64,000 bases of DNA from an uncultured Altererythrobacter sp. (GCA_913056125.1 CAJXNC010000010.1:46522-110521); one strand, 5' to 3'; shown: positions 18,293 to 28,252, counted from the stretch's first letter. The notes: a model not told the origin generated them from the letters alone. Numbers and translations are program-made.

Positions 18293-21091
18293 ATGTGGCA
18301 GACAATCGCCAAATCGCTCTTCGGCTCGTCCAACGACCGTTACGTCCGCTCGCTCGACAAGATCGTCGCGCGTATCAACGCCCTCGAAACGCAGCTTGAG
18401 GACTTCTCCGACGCAGAATTGCAGGCGCAAACCGCCAAGTTCCGCATCAAGCTGGAAGAAGGCGCGACGCTGGACGATATCATGCCCGAGGCCTTTGCCA
18501 CCGTGCGCGAGGCATCGCGCCGCGTGCTCGGCATGCGCCATTTCGACGTGCAGATGGTCGGCGGCATCGTGCTCCATCGTGGCGAGATTGCCGAGATGAA
18601 GACGGGCGAGGGCAAGACGCTAGTCGCCACGCTCGCCACATATCTCAACGCGATCGAGGGCAAGGGCGTCCACGTCATTACCGTGAACGACTACCTCGCT
18701 CGCCGCGACGCCGAATGGATGGGCCGCCTGCACGGCTTTCTCGGCCTTACCGTAGGCGTGATCGTGCCGAACCTCGGTGAGCACGAGCGGCGCGAGGCCT
18801 ATGCTGCCGACATCACCTACGGCACGAATAACGAATTCGGCTTCGATTACCTGCGCGACAACATGAAGAGCGAGCGCGCCCAAATGGTGCAGCGCCCTTT
18901 CAACTTCGCCATCGTCGACGAAGTCGACTCAATCCTGATCGACGAAGCGCGAACCCCGCTGATCATCTCCGGCCCGACCGAAGACAAGTCCGATCTCTAT
19001 GTCGCGCTCGACGCGGTCATCAAGCAATTGGTGGCCGACCAGCAGGCAATGGAGAAGGAAAATGGCGGGCCGCTGGGCGAGGACGAAGGCTATTTCAAGG
19101 CGGACGAAAAGGCCCGGAACGTCCAACTGACCGAAGACGGCGTCGAAGAAGTCGAAAAGCGCCTGATTGGCGCCGGCCTGCTCGAAAGCGACAATCTCTA
19201 CGATATCGAGAACACGCAGGTCGTGCATCACCTCGACCAGGCTCTGCGCGCCGTGGTCATGTTCAAGCGTGACACCGATTACATCGTTAAGGACGACAAG
19301 GTCGTTATCATCGACGAGTTTACCGGCCGTATGATGGATGGCCGGCGCTGGTCGAACGGCTTGCACCAGGCTGTCGAGGCCAAGGAAGGCGTGGCGATCC
19401 AGCCCGAGAACCAGACCATGGCCTCGATCACCTTCCAGAACTATTTCCGCATGTATCCCAAGCTCTCGGGCATGACCGGCACGGCTGCGACCGAAGCGGC
19501 CGAATTCTGGGACATTTACAAGCTCAACGTCGTCGAGATCCCGACCAATGTGCCGATCCAGCGCGTTGACGAGGAAGACGAGTTTTACAAGAACACGGCC
19601 GACAAGTTCCAGGCGATTGCCCGCGCGATCCGCGAGAAGCACGAGATCGGCCAGCCCGTGCTGGTCGGCACGGTTTCGATCGAGAAGTCCGAACTGCTCA
19701 GCAAGTTCCTCGACAAGGAGGGCGTGAAGCACGCCGTCCTCAATGCCCGCATGCACGAGCAGGAGGCGCATATCGTTGCGCAGGCCGGCCGTATCGGCGC
19801 GGTGACCATCGCCACCAACATGGCAGGTCGCGGTACCGACATCCAGCTCGGCGGCAATGTCGAATTCCGGATCGAGGACGAACTCCGCGACATGGAAGAG
19901 GGCGCCAAGAAGGAGCTCGAGAAGGACCGGATCAAGGCAGAGGTCGAGGCCGAGAAGAAGAAGGTGCTCGAAGCGGGTGGCCTGTTCGTGCTCGGCACCG
20001 AACGCCATGAAAGCCGCCGTATCGACAACCAGCTGCGCGGTCGTTCGGGCCGCCAGGGAGACCCCGGCCTGTCGCGCTTCTATCTCTGCCTCGAGGATGA
20101 CCTGCTGCGTATCTTCGGCCCGGACACGTTGTTCGCGAAGATGATGAACTCGAACCTCGAGGATGGCGAGGCGATCGGCTCCAAGTGGCTGTCCAAGGCC
20201 ATCGAGACGGCACAGAAGAAGGTCGAGGCGCGCAATTACGAAATGCGCAAGAACGTGGTCCAGTACGACGACGTCATGAACGACCAGCGCAAGGTCATCT
20301 ACGAACAGCGCGGTGAAATCATGGATTCAGAGCGCGTCGACGACGTGGTCGAGGACATGCGCCGCGATGCCATCAATTCCATTGTCATGACTGCGTGCCC
20401 CCCGGGCTCCTATCCCGAACAGTGGGATGTCGATGGCCTCAAGGCCAAGGTTGCGGATGTTCTTGGTATAGAGCCGCCGCTCGATGCCTGGATGGAAGAA
20501 GAGGCCGTCGAGCCTGAGCTGATCGAGGAAAGGCTGCAGGATCTTGCTTCCGAGAAGATGGAAGCAAAGATTGCCGAGGTCGACGAGAGCATCTGGCGGC
20601 GGGTCGAGAAGAGCGTGCTGCTGCAGCAGCTCGACCACCAGTGGAAGGAGCACCTCGCCACGCTCGATGCGCTGCGCCAGGTCGTCTTCCTGCGGGCTTA
20701 TGCGCAGAAGCAACCGATCAACGAATACAAGCAGGAGGCTTTCGGCCTGTTCGAGACCATGCTCGAGACGATTCGCGAGGATGTGACGAAGATCCTGATG
20801 ACCAGCCAGCTGCGCATGGCCGAACCGCCTCCGCCCAGGGAACTGCCCAAACTCCCCGAATTCATGACCGGCCATATCGATCCGCTCACGGGTGAGGACA
20901 ATTCCAATGATGGTGACGGGTCGGCGCAACGCCAGGCTCTGTTCGGCGCGCTTGCCGGATCACCCATGGCGGCCGTGGGACCGGGCGGTTCGAACCGCGA
21001 TGATCCCTATGCCGGGCAGGCGATCAGCCGCAATGCACTCTGTCCCTGTGGTTCGGGCAATAAGTACAAGCACTGCCACGGCGCTGCCTGA
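18293..21091 (+). CDS. secA: Preprotein translocase ATPase SecA
   Basis: The 932-residue motor that pushes unfolded preproteins through SecYEG. Walker A TGEGKT is at 104-109, followed by FDYLRDNM and [21 protein letters not shown] (DEAD-like motif). [12 protein letters not shown] appears in the second nucleotide domain, and [11 protein letters not shown] near its end. The C-terminal zinc-binding tail [13 protein letters not shown] (Cys917, Cys919, Cys928, His929), which contacts SecB and lipids, is intact. Length is usual for alphaproteobacteria. Confidence 0.98.
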   Translation: MWQTIAKSLFGSSNDRYVRSLDKIVARINALETQLEDFSDAELQAQTAKFRIKLEEGATLDDIMPEAFATVREASRRVLGMRHFDVQMVGGIVLHRGEIAEMKTGEGKTLVATLATYLNAIEGKGVHVITVNDYLARRDAEWMGRLHGFLGLTVGVIVPNLGEHERREAYAADITYGTNNEFGFDYLRDNMKSERAQMVQRPFNFAIVDEVDSILIDEARTPLIISGPTEDKSDLYVALDAVIKQLVADQQAMEKENGGPLGEDEGYFKADEKARNVQLTEDGVEEVEKRLIGAGLLESDNLYDIENTQVVHHLDQALRAVVMFKRDTDYIVKDDKVVIIDEFTGRMMDGRRWSNGLHQAVEAKEGVAIQPENQTMASITFQNYFRMYPKLSGMTGTAATEAAEFWDIYKLNVVEIPTNVPIQRVDEEDEFYKNTADKFQAIARAIREKHEIGQPVLVGTVSIEKSELLSKFLDKEGVKHAVLNARMHEQEAHIVAQAGRIGAVTIATNMAGRGTDIQLGGNVEFRIEDELRDMEEGAKKELEKDRIKAEVEAEKKKVLEAGGLFVLGTERHESRRIDNQLRGRSGRQGDPGLSRFYLCLEDDLLRIFGPDTLFAKMMNSNLEDGEAIGSKWLSKAIETAQKKVEARNYEMRKNVVQYDDVMNDQRKVIYEQRGEIMDSERVDDVVEDMRRDAINSIVMTACPPGSYPEQWDVDGLKAKVADVLGIEPPLDAWMEEEAVEPELIEERLQDLASEKMEAKIAEVDESIWRRVEKSVLLQQLDHQWKEHLATLDALRQVVFLRAYAQKQPINEYKQEAFGLFETMLETIREDVTKILMTSQLRMAEPPPPRELPKLPEFMTGHIDPLTGEDNSNDGDGSAQRQALFGALAGSPMAAVGPGGSNRDDPYAGQAISRNALCPCGSGNKYKHCHGAA

Positions 21092-21160
21092 TCGACGACT
21101 TTGCATCCTGCCCGCAAGTATTATGATCTGGCGCTCAAGGGGTAGGATGCGGTCGATCCG

Positions 21161-23044
21161 GTGAAGAGCAGCAAGCTGGCAATTGGGGGGTACCGGCCCG
21201 AGATCGACGGCCTGCGGGCCGTCGCCGTGGTGCTGGTTCTCTTCTTTCATGCCGGCTTCCCGAGTTTCTCCGGTGGCTATCTCGGCGTCGATATCTTCTT
21301 CGTTATCAGCGGGTTCCTGATTACCGGGATCATCGTCGACGAGTTGGACGAAGGGCACTTCAGCCTCTGGCATTTCTACGAGCGGCGGGTACGGCGAATC
21401 GTCCCGGCACTGTTGCTCGTCATCGCTGCAAGCGCGGTTGCGGCCTGGATCTGGCTGACGCCAAGCGAAATGATCGATTTCTCCAACAGCGTGTTCGCAA
21501 CTGCGCTGTTCTTGTCCAACATCTATTTCTGGGACCGGAGCGGCTATTTTGGGCCAGAGGCGGAAGAACTGCCGTTGCTCCACACTTGGAGCCTTGCGGT
21601 GGAGGAGCAGTTCTACCTGTTCTTCCCGCTGTTCATGCTGATCGCCTGGCGGTTGGGACCGCGCCGCCTGTTCTGGGCACTGGCGGCGATTGCAGCAGTG
21701 AGCCTCGCAACGGCCGAATGGGGCGCACGCCATGAACCCTATGCCAGTTTCTACATGTCGCCGACGCGCGCCTGGGAGCTGGCGGCGGGCGCATTGGCGG
21801 CGCTCGCCATGCGCCAGCGCAGCTTTGGGCCCAATCCGCCCCTTGCTTGGATCGGCCTGGCGGCGGCAATCTTTCCTGCATTCCTCTATGACGAGTTCAC
21901 GCCATTCCCGAGCCTCTACACGCTCGTTCCAGTTGGCGGCACGGTCCTGCTGTTGCTCTTTGCCCGGCCGGGTACGCTGGTGCAGCGCCTGCTTAGCCTG
22001 CCCTTGGTCGTCGGGATCGGTCTGGTCAGTTACAGCGCCTATCTCTGGCACTATCCGCTGTTCGCCTTCGCCCGCCTGACGTCGGTCGAGGAGATTGGGC
22101 TTGCCAGCAAGTGGGCGATCATTGCGGTGACATTCGTGCTGGCGGTGGCAAGCTGGCGTCTGGTCGAGCAGCCATTCCGCAAGCCCGGCCCGGCGTTCAT
22201 GAAGCACCGCAATTTCGCCTTTGTCTTCGGCGGACTGGCGATGGCCGTGATGCTATTTGCCGGTTGGCAGGGAAGGGTAAACATGGGCTGGGGCTCGCGT
22301 GTCAGCCAGGAACAGCGCGATATCCTTGCCTGGCGCGACTACCGGTCAGCCGAGTTCTATTTGACCGGCACGTGCATGCTCCACCCGGACTATCCCAATG
22401 ACAGGTTTCCTCCCGAGTGCATTGGCGACGGCAAGGTCGTGATCTGGGGGGACAGCCACGCTGCTGCACTGGCCAGTGGCTGGCGCCTGCTGGATCCGGG
22501 GGTTGCCCAACTGACCGCTTCCAGCTGCCCGCCGATACCGAGCTTCGAGTCAGGCCTGCGGTCCGACTGTCCGGAAATTGCCCGGCAGGTGCTCGACCTC
22601 CTCGAGGGTCACGGCGACGCCACGGTCGTGCTTCATGCCAATTGGTCGCGCAGCGGGCGGCAGGATGCCTTCCGGCGCTTGCCAGAGACGATTGCCGCGC
22701 TGCGGAAAATTGGCGTGGAGAACATCGTCATCGTCGGCGGTGTTCCGCAATATTGGCCGCATCTGGCCCGTCGACTGGTTGAGGACCACGTCTACCTCGA
22801 TGGCGAGCACCTGGTGCAGGCGTATTTGCCTGAGGTGCGCAGGGTCGAAAGCCAGCTCCGCGAGATCGCAGCTCGGCAAGATGTGCCCTTCATCTCGCTT
22901 CTCGATGCCCTTTGCGAGGGTGATCGCTGCATCGCAGTGGTTCCCGATGGCAATGGCAACTTCGTACCTATCGCTCAAGATTATGGCCACAGCACGCACT
23001 TCGGCGCCCGGTACATGACGCAGCTGATCCTCGATCGCATGTAA
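21161..23044 (+). CDS. OafA/YrhL-type acyltransferase fused to SGNH esterase-like domain
   Basis: A 627-residue membrane protein likely to O-acetylate a cell-surface polysaccharide or lipid. The N-terminal part (about 10-350) has some ten transmembrane segments of the acyltransferase 3 family with the motif YRPEIDGLRAVAV and the conserved FFHAGFPSFSGGY region. The C-terminal periplasmic part is SGNH-like: VVIWGDSHAAAL has the nucleophile Ser, and DYGHSTHFGAR keeps the Asp and His of the triad. The start is GTG at 21161 with AGGAT about ten bases upstream. The acceptor is unknown and no polysaccharide genes flank it. Confidence 0.87.
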   Translation: MKSSKLAIGGYRPEIDGLRAVAVVLVLFFHAGFPSFSGGYLGVDIFFVISGFLITGIIVDELDEGHFSLWHFYERRVRRIVPALLLVIAASAVAAWIWLTPSEMIDFSNSVFATALFLSNIYFWDRSGYFGPEAEELPLLHTWSLAVEEQFYLFFPLFMLIAWRLGPRRLFWALAAIAAVSLATAEWGARHEPYASFYMSPTRAWELAAGALAALAMRQRSFGPNPPLAWIGLAAAIFPAFLYDEFTPFPSLYTLVPVGGTVLLLLFARPGTLVQRLLSLPLVVGIGLVSYSAYLWHYPLFAFARLTSVEEIGLASKWAIIAVTFVLAVASWRLVEQPFRKPGPAFMKHRNFAFVFGGLAMAVMLFAGWQGRVNMGWGSRVSQEQRDILAWRDYRSAEFYLTGTCMLHPDYPNDRFPPECIGDGKVVIWGDSHAAALASGWRLLDPGVAQLTASSCPPIPSFESGLRSDCPEIARQVLDLLEGHGDATVVLHANWSRSGRQDAFRRLPETIAALRKIGVENIVIVGGVPQYWPHLARRLVEDHVYLDGEHLVQAYLPEVRRVESQLREIAARQDVPFISLLDALCEGDRCIAVVPDGNGNFVPIAQDYGHSTHFGARYMTQLILDRM

Positions 23045-23100
23045 CGCGCTTGCTTGAACAGTAACGTCCGTTATTGTTCCTTGCGGGGAAGGAGTGGGTG

Positions 23101-23964
23101 ATGGAGATCAAGCGACTGGACCTGCCGCGACGTTCGGTTGGCGAGGGCCCTGTTTGGGATGTGGCGGAGCAGGCGCTCTACTACATCGATATCCTCGAAA
23201 AGAAGGTGCTTCGCTGGCATCCGGAGAGTGGGGACCATCGTGAATGGGACGTACCCGATATGATCGGTTCCATGGCACTGCGCGAGAATGGCGGGGCGAT
23301 CGTGGCGCTTGTCGATGGTGTCCATGCGCTCGACTTTGACAGCGGGGAAGTGGTCCCGCTTGCGCTGATGGACCCGCCCAATCCCGATATCCAGCTTGCC
23401 GATGGCAAGGTCGACAGCAAGGGGCGTTTCATATTCGGAACCAGCCATCGCAAGGCGGCGGAACCGATCGGCGGGCTCTTCAGCCTCGATGGTGGACATA
23501 TCGCCCAGCTCGATAGCGGGCTCACGCTTGGCAATGGGCCCTGCTGGTCGCCCGACGGAAAAACACTCTACCACGCCGATTCCATGGCACATGTGATCTA
23601 CGCCTACGATTATGATGACGTCTCGGGCGCTGCGACCAATCGCCGCGAGTTCTTCAATTCCAGCGATTTTGGCCCGATTCCGGACGGGGCGACCGTTGAT
23701 GCCGCTGGCGATTTGTGGGTGGCGATCTGCGAGGGCGGGGTTGTCCTCCAGATATCGCCAAAGGGAGATGTGAAGCAGGCCATCGAAATGCCCACCAAGC
23801 TTCCCGCCAGCTGCATGTTCTTCGGTCCCGATCTCGACCGGCTCTTCGTTCCCTCCATCGACCCGAGCTTCCTTGGCCGCGAACCCGCGGATGGCGATGG
23901 CTGGAACTATGTGATCGAAGGACTGGGTGTGAAAGGCCTGCCGGAGCCGCGCTATAATGGATAG
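23101..23964 (+). CDS. SMP-30 / gluconolactonase family protein
   Basis: A 287-residue six-bladed beta-propeller lactonase homologue. Family blocks are GEGPVWD near residue 14, the metal-ligand segment around LTLGNGPCWSPDGKTLY, and DGATVDAAGDLWVAI. Members hydrolyse sugar lactones such as gluconolactone using a divalent metal. ATG 23101 was chosen because AAGGAG lies six bases upstream; the TTG at 23074 is not supported. The end overlaps the MFS transporter start by eight bases, so the pair may act together on a sugar or sugar acid. Confidence 0.85.
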   Translation: MEIKRLDLPRRSVGEGPVWDVAEQALYYIDILEKKVLRWHPESGDHREWDVPDMIGSMALRENGGAIVALVDGVHALDFDSGEVVPLALMDPPNPDIQLADGKVDSKGRFIFGTSHRKAAEPIGGLFSLDGGHIAQLDSGLTLGNGPCWSPDGKTLYHADSMAHVIYAYDYDDVSGAATNRREFFNSSDFGPIPDGATVDAAGDLWVAICEGGVVLQISPKGDVKQAIEMPTKLPASCMFFGPDLDRLFVPSIDPSFLGREPADGDGWNYVIEGLGVKGLPEPRYNG

Positions 23965-25153
23965 GCGGCTGCCACCGCTGTTGGTTGCGGTATTCATCAA
24001 TATCGCCGGTTTCAGCCTGATCCTGCCGCTGCTCCCGTTTTACGGGCAGGTGTTCGATGCCGATTCGTTCGAGATCGCGCTGCTCTTTGCCGCCTATTCC
24101 TTCGGCAATGTCTTTGGCGAGATCTTCTGGGGTCGCCAGTCGGACACTTGGGGGCGGCGCAAGGTGCTGGTCGTCACTACCCTGATTGCCGGGCTTTCCT
24201 ATTTCGCCTTCGCCTATGCACCCACCCTTTGGGCGGCGATCCTGATCCGCATTGTCAGCGGATTCTTTTCGGGCACGCTGAGCGTTTGCCAGGGCTTCAT
24301 CGCCGATGTTTCCCCGCCCGAGCGGCGCGCCAAGACCATGGGATATTTCGGGGCGGCCTTCAGCCTCGGTTTCGCTTTCGGGCCGGTACTGGGCGGCGTC
24401 TTCGCCGGTGACGAGGTGGTGGCGGAGAGCTTCCGCCTGCCGATCTTCCTTGCTGGTGGCTTGTCGATCCTTGCCAGCCTTTGGTGCATGGCGGTGTTGC
24501 GCGATGCGGTGGAGCCCACAGGCAAGGGGCGCCCGATGCCGAAATATTCCGAGGCCTTCCGCTTCGTTTCGAGAGAGCCGCTGCTGGCGCGGCTGTTCAT
24601 CATTTCCTTCTTCGGAATTGCCGCCTTCGCATCCATGGAGGCTGTCTATGGCCTGTGGAGCGAAGCCAATTTCGGGTGGAGCGCGAATGATCTCGGCTTT
24701 GCCTTCCTGGCTATTGGCGGAGGTGGGCTGTTCGCCCAACTCGTTCTGATCGGCCCGCTGGTCCACCGCTATGGCGAGGCAAGGGTGATCGTCATTGGTC
24801 TTGCCCTGCTGGCCCTGTCCATGCTGCTGCAGCCGGTGATCCGCATGCCGTGGTCGGGCGTGATCCTTATGGGCATGCTGATGACCGGGCACAGCCTTGC
24901 ATTCCCCTCCGCCGGGGCGCTGCTCAGCCGCAATACGCCACCGGAGAGGCAGGGCAGCACGATGGGCCTACTCATGGCCTCCAACGCGATAGGGCGTATC
25001 GTTGCTCCTCCTGTGTTCGGCCTGATCTATGGAGAGGTGGCGATGGATGCGCCGTGGTATTTCGGCGCGGCGATGATCGGCTTGGTGGTGATCGTCGGAC
25101 TGCAGGCTGTGCGTCTGCTCGACAGCCAGAGGAGCATCGCGGCGACAAATTGA
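23957..25153 (+). CDS. MFS transporter, drug/tetracycline-like (TCR/Tet family)
   Basis: A 398-residue inner-membrane protein with about twelve transmembrane segments. The loop 2-3 signature reads GRQSDTWGRRKVLV and a GPVLGG motif C-like segment (FGPVLGGVFAG) follows. This resembles the TetA-type proton-driven exporters. Motif C suggests efflux, but the overlap with the lactonase gene also allows a sugar-related role. The substrate cannot be read from sequence. Confidence 0.85.
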   Translation: MDRRLPPLLVAVFINIAGFSLILPLLPFYGQVFDADSFEIALLFAAYSFGNVFGEIFWGRQSDTWGRRKVLVVTTLIAGLSYFAFAYAPTLWAAILIRIVSGFFSGTLSVCQGFIADVSPPERRAKTMGYFGAAFSLGFAFGPVLGGVFAGDEVVAESFRLPIFLAGGLSILASLWCMAVLRDAVEPTGKGRPMPKYSEAFRFVSREPLLARLFIISFFGIAAFASMEAVYGLWSEANFGWSANDLGFAFLAIGGGGLFAQLVLIGPLVHRYGEARVIVIGLALLALSMLLQPVIRMPWSGVILMGMLMTGHSLAFPSAGALLSRNTPPERQGSTMGLLMASNAIGRIVAPPVFGLIYGEVAMDAPWYFGAAMIGLVVIVGLQAVRLLDSQRSIAATN

Positions 25154-25211
25154 CTCTTTGCTATCGGCGCCTGGCAAGATAGCTTCCCGAGCGAAACTTG
25201 GGAGAGATGTC

Positions 25212-25988
25212 ATGAAACGCCTTTTTCTGGTGCCGATTTGTGCCGGACTGCTCGCCTCTTGCGCGACGACCTCGGGCCCCACTTCCGTCGAAATCCAGGC
25301 GGCCATCGCAAGCTCGGTCGCCGATCCACGTCGTCCCGAAGCCGATGTGGCGCGCGATCCGCTGCGCAAGCCTGCCGAAATCACCCGCTTCGCCGGTGTC
25401 GAGCCGGGCATGGCGATTGCCGAAATCGCGCCTGGTGGCGGCTATTACACGCGCGTATTGGCTGCCAGCGTCGGTCCAACCGGCAAGGTCTATGCGCTTA
25501 TGCCCGCCTTCTTCGCCAACCGTCCCGGGGGGCTCGACGGGATCAACGCGCTCGCGGCCGAATATGGCAATGTCGAGGTGGTGGTGATCGATTATGCGGA
25601 GACCCAGCTGCCCGAGGAAGTCGACCTCGTCTGGACCACGGAAAACTATCACGACATGGCCAATGGCAATATTGCCGAGGTCAATGACTGGGCGTTCAAT
25701 GCGCTCAAGCCCAATGGCATCTATTTCGTGGAAGACCACTCGGCTCCGGGGACCGGCCTGACAGCCACTTCGACCCTGCACCGCATCGATCCCGAAGCGG
25801 TGGTCGAACAGGTCACCGATGCCGGGTTCGAGCTAGAAGCGCGCAGCAGCCTGCTTCACAATCTGGACGATCCGCACGACGTCAGTCCTCGCGAGGTTGA
25901 ACCCACCAGCGACAAGTTCGCGTTGCGCTTCCGCAAGCCGGGACGCGGCCAGGTCTACGTTCCGCCCTTCACGGCGCAGTCGCACTAG
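25212..25988 (+). CDS. Methyltransferase-fold lipoprotein (COG4798-like)
   Basis: A 258-residue protein with a lipoprotein signal (MKRLFLVPICAGLLASC, lipid on Cys17) and a Rossmann-like core. Motif I reads IAEIAPGGGYYTRVLA, as in SAM-dependent methyltransferases, and LVWTTENYHD and NGIYFVEDHSAPG resemble later motifs. The exported location is odd, as SAM is not known to be available outside the cytoplasm, so catalysis is doubtful. ATG 25212 was chosen: GGAGAG lies upstream and the signal starts there. Upstream in-frame codons from 25158 give no sensible sequence. Confidence 0.75.
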   Translation: MKRLFLVPICAGLLASCATTSGPTSVEIQAAIASSVADPRRPEADVARDPLRKPAEITRFAGVEPGMAIAEIAPGGGYYTRVLAASVGPTGKVYALMPAFFANRPGGLDGINALAAEYGNVEVVVIDYAETQLPEEVDLVWTTENYHDMANGNIAEVNDWAFNALKPNGIYFVEDHSAPGTGLTATSTLHRIDPEAVVEQVTDAGFELEARSSLLHNLDDPHDVSPREVEPTSDKFALRFRKPGRGQVYVPPFTAQSH

Positions 25989-26010
25989 GGAAATCCGAAG
26001 CCGTCCGGTC

Positions 26011-26036
26011 TCTTCCGCCCTTGGGGGCGGAGGAGG
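26011..26036 (+). terminator. Hairpin after the methyltransferase-fold gene
   Basis: An 11-bp stem with one G-T pair (26011-26021 with 26026-26036) and a TTGG loop, 22 bases after the stop codon. There is no T-run, so it may be a Rho-dependent or RNA-stabilising 3' structure. Confidence 0.45.
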
Positions 26037-26089
26037 CGCGGTCTCGCGCGTCCAGTTCTGCCGATTCGATTGAATAACTCCTCTTCGGA

Positions 26090-26109
26090 CCGAACCAGGT
26101 CAGGTTCGG
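26090..26109 (+). promoter_or_regulatory. Hexaloop stem-loop upstream of nasT
   Basis: A 7-bp stem (26090-26096 with 26103-26109) with the six-base loop AGGTCA. A second weaker stem (26113-26117 with 26133-26137) follows. The loop has A at position 1 but T, not G, at position 4, so it only partly resembles an ANTAR target. No terminator follows. The rest of the 25989-26265 gap shows no gene. Confidence 0.3.
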
Positions 26110-26265
26110 GGTGTCCGTTCGCTCTTCCGTTGCGGACGGTGAAGGGAGACAGTTGAAAATCAACCGAGCGGGAAGCGATGAGCTCCGAGCTTATGCAAGC
26201 ACGCGGTTGCCCGTTCAGTCCTGTGCGACCTTGTGTAACTCATGTTGCAGTGCAATATGCGCGTC

Positions 26266-26844
26266 ATGAAGATCGCCATCGTCGATGAAAGCGCAGCGCG
26301 TGCCTCGATCATCGAGGAAGGGCTGGCCGAACTCGACAACCCCGAAATCCATATCCTTACCGATCGCCAGGGGCTTCTTGCGCGAATTGAGCAAATCGGG
26401 CCCGATATTGTCCTGATCGATCTGGGCAATCCGTCTCGCGACGTACTCGAAGAGTACTTTTCCGTGAGCCGGGTCCTGTCCCGCCCGATTGCCATGTTCG
26501 TCGATGAGAGCGATGACGAATCCATCGCTGCATCGATCGATGCCGGCGTTTCGTCCTATGTCGTCGATGGGCTTTCCGCCAATCGCATCAAGCCGATCCT
26601 CGACCTTGCGGTAAAGCGCTTCAATGCCTTCGCACGCCTGCAAAGCGACCTTGCCGAAGCCAAGGGCAAGTTGGCCGAGAGAGAGACGATCGACCGCGCC
26701 AAGCGAATCCTCATGGATAGCAAGGGCGTGAGCGAACCCGAAGCTTATGCCGAGCTGCGCCGCAAGGCGATGTCCTCGAGCAAACGCATTGCCGAAATCG
26801 CCGAAGCGGTAGTGACCGCACATGACCTGATTGGAGGAGACTGA
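26266..26844 (+). CDS. nasT: NasT-type ANTAR antiterminator (nitrate response regulator)
   Basis: A 192-residue RNA-binding regulator. An N-terminal pseudo-receiver domain (IAIVDES, IVLIDLGNPS) precedes a C-terminal ANTAR domain (about 130-185; KGKLAERETIDRAKRILMD and AYAELRRKAM). In Azotobacter, Paracoccus and Bradyrhizobium, NasT binds leader RNA of nitrate genes and prevents termination, while NasS holds it inactive without nitrate. The start is uncertain: ATG 26266 matches the family N-terminus, and ATGs at 26242 and 26257 add a few residues; none has a good ribosome site. nasS follows five bases later, and two matching RNA targets lie downstream in this window. Confidence 0.92.
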   Translation: MKIAIVDESAARASIIEEGLAELDNPEIHILTDRQGLLARIEQIGPDIVLIDLGNPSRDVLEEYFSVSRVLSRPIAMFVDESDDESIAASIDAGVSSYVVDGLSANRIKPILDLAVKRFNAFARLQSDLAEAKGKLAERETIDRAKRILMDSKGVSEPEAYAELRRKAMSSSKRIAEIAEAVVTAHDLIGGD

Positions 26845-26849
26845 AACCG

Positions 26850-28061
26850 ATGGCGACACGCGAACTGACAATCGGGTTCCTGCCGCTGGTCGATGCCTGC
26901 CTGCCGATCCTGGCGCAGGAACACGGGTTTGCCGAGGAAGAGGGGCTGCGTCTCAGCTTCGTCAAGGATGTGAGCTGGGCGACCGTGCTGGACCGGCTGC
27001 TGTATGGCCACACCGACGCCGCGCACATGCTGGCGCCGCTTGCCATTGCGACGACATTGGGACGCGGCAGGCCGGCTCAGCCGCTTGCCGCCCCTTTCGT
27101 GTTGGGGCTCAATGGCAACGCCGTGACCATGGCCAAGGACCTTGCTGCAAGAGTCTGTAATTCGGATGCTTTTTGCGATCCCGTAATGGTCGGAGCGAAG
27201 CTGAGGGCGGAAGTCGACGAAGCGGTTTCAGCGGGACGGAAACTGCGGTTCGGCGTGGTGCATCGCTATTCGAGCCACAACTACAAGCTTCGCTACTGGC
27301 TTGCCGCCTGCGGAATCCGGCCCGATATTGACGTTGAAATCCTCACCGTCGCGCCGCCTTTCGTGGCCGATGCCTTGGCCAATGGCGAGATCGACGGCGC
27401 CTGCGTGGGTGAACCGTGGAACTCCGTTTGCGTCGAACGCGATGTGGGTACCATCGTGCTGGCGACGGCACAGATCTGGCGTCGCGGCGTCGAGAAGGTG
27501 CTCGCCATGCGCGAGCCCGTACTCGATGACAGGCGCGAGGAAGTTGAGGGACTCATCCGGGCCATGCGCCGTGCCGGCAAGCATTTCATCGACCCTGCCA
27601 ATACCGAGGAAAATGCGCGCCTGCTGGCCTCCGAGAACTACCTCGCCGGAGACGAACAGCTTGTCGCGAGGGCTATTTCGGACAAGCTCGTCCTGACCCA
27701 TGGCGCGGTGCCGGTGCATTTTCCCGATTTCATGTTCCAGCACAGCGAAGCGGCCAACTTCCCCTGGGTCAGCCAGGCAGTCTGGCTGTACACCCAGATG
27801 GTCCGCTGGGATCAGTTCGAGTTCGACGAATCCGACGCAGAAAAAGCCGCGCGCGTGTTCCGTCCGGACATCTATCGGACCGCGTTGAAGGCTACGGGAG
27901 ATGACCTACCCGCAGCTAATTCGAAGGTCGAAGGCAGTGTCACACAATTGACCCAGGTGGGAACGCAGCAGGGCTCTATCACGCTGTCGGAAAACAAGTT
28001 TTTCGACGGTAAGACGTTCGATCCCGTGGCAGCAAAAGCATATCTCGATGCACTGCCTTGA
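26850..28061 (+). CDS. nasS: NasS nitrate-sensing protein (NrtA/CmpA-like, cytoplasmic)
   Basis: A 403-residue homologue of the nitrate-binding protein NrtA without a signal peptide, hence cytoplasmic. Blocks shared with NrtA are DAAHMLAPLAIATTLG, SSHNYKLRYWLAACGI and GEIDGACVGEPWN. NasS binds NasT and releases it upon binding nitrate or nitrite. GGAGGAGA lies upstream of the ATG. The position directly after nasT, and before the transporter that contains the true NrtA, supports the sensor role over a transport role. Confidence 0.92.
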   Translation: MATRELTIGFLPLVDACLPILAQEHGFAEEEGLRLSFVKDVSWATVLDRLLYGHTDAAHMLAPLAIATTLGRGRPAQPLAAPFVLGLNGNAVTMAKDLAARVCNSDAFCDPVMVGAKLRAEVDEAVSAGRKLRFGVVHRYSSHNYKLRYWLAACGIRPDIDVEILTVAPPFVADALANGEIDGACVGEPWNSVCVERDVGTIVLATAQIWRRGVEKVLAMREPVLDDRREEVEGLIRAMRRAGKHFIDPANTEENARLLASENYLAGDEQLVARAISDKLVLTHGAVPVHFPDFMFQHSEAANFPWVSQAVWLYTQMVRWDQFEFDESDAEKAARVFRPDIYRTALKATGDDLPAANSKVEGSVTQLTQVGTQQGSITLSENKFFDGKTFDPVAAKAYLDALP

Positions 28062-28145
28062 ACAGAAAAATTACGCTGCAATGCAAAAAGTCTCTTTACG
28101 TGGAAGCCGCGAATCGCATATCTAATGCGTCGAACGGAGCACTTG

Positions 28146-28252
28146 CACCCGCTGATGGGTGATCGTCGGGTCTCCGGTCTGTTTCAACATTGCGTGGCAA
28201 CGTCGCCGCCCGAACTGGTTCCTCAACAGGACCCATTTCGAGGCGGCTTTTT
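28146..28252 (+). promoter_or_regulatory. NasT-type attenuator leader of the nrt operon
   Basis: A tandem stem-loop plus terminator leader. P1: 28146-28150 pairs with 28157-28161, loop GCTGAT. P2: 28194-28198 pairs with 28205-28209, loop AACGTC with A1 and G4. The 3' arm of P2 is also the 5' arm of the terminator at 28205-28252, so P2 and the terminator exclude each other. This is the known ANTAR target design, although P1 has G instead of A at loop position 1. P1 also resembles half of an NtrC site, which I consider less likely. The whole gap 28062-28284 holds no gene. Confidence 0.8.
28205..28252 (+). terminator. Intrinsic terminator inside the nrtA leader
   Basis: The stem 28205-28214 with 28237-28247 (10 bp, one bulged A at 28241) continues into an upper helix with a CAAC loop and is followed by five T at 28248-28252. 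It lies 32 bases before the nrtA ATG and so can act only as an attenuator. Confidence 0.85.

Noticed and set aside
28144..28163. NtrC-binding site upstream of nrtA
   Set aside because: TGCACCC and GGGTGAT halves are imperfect and no sigma-54 promoter is seen downstream; the ANTAR stem explains the symmetry better.
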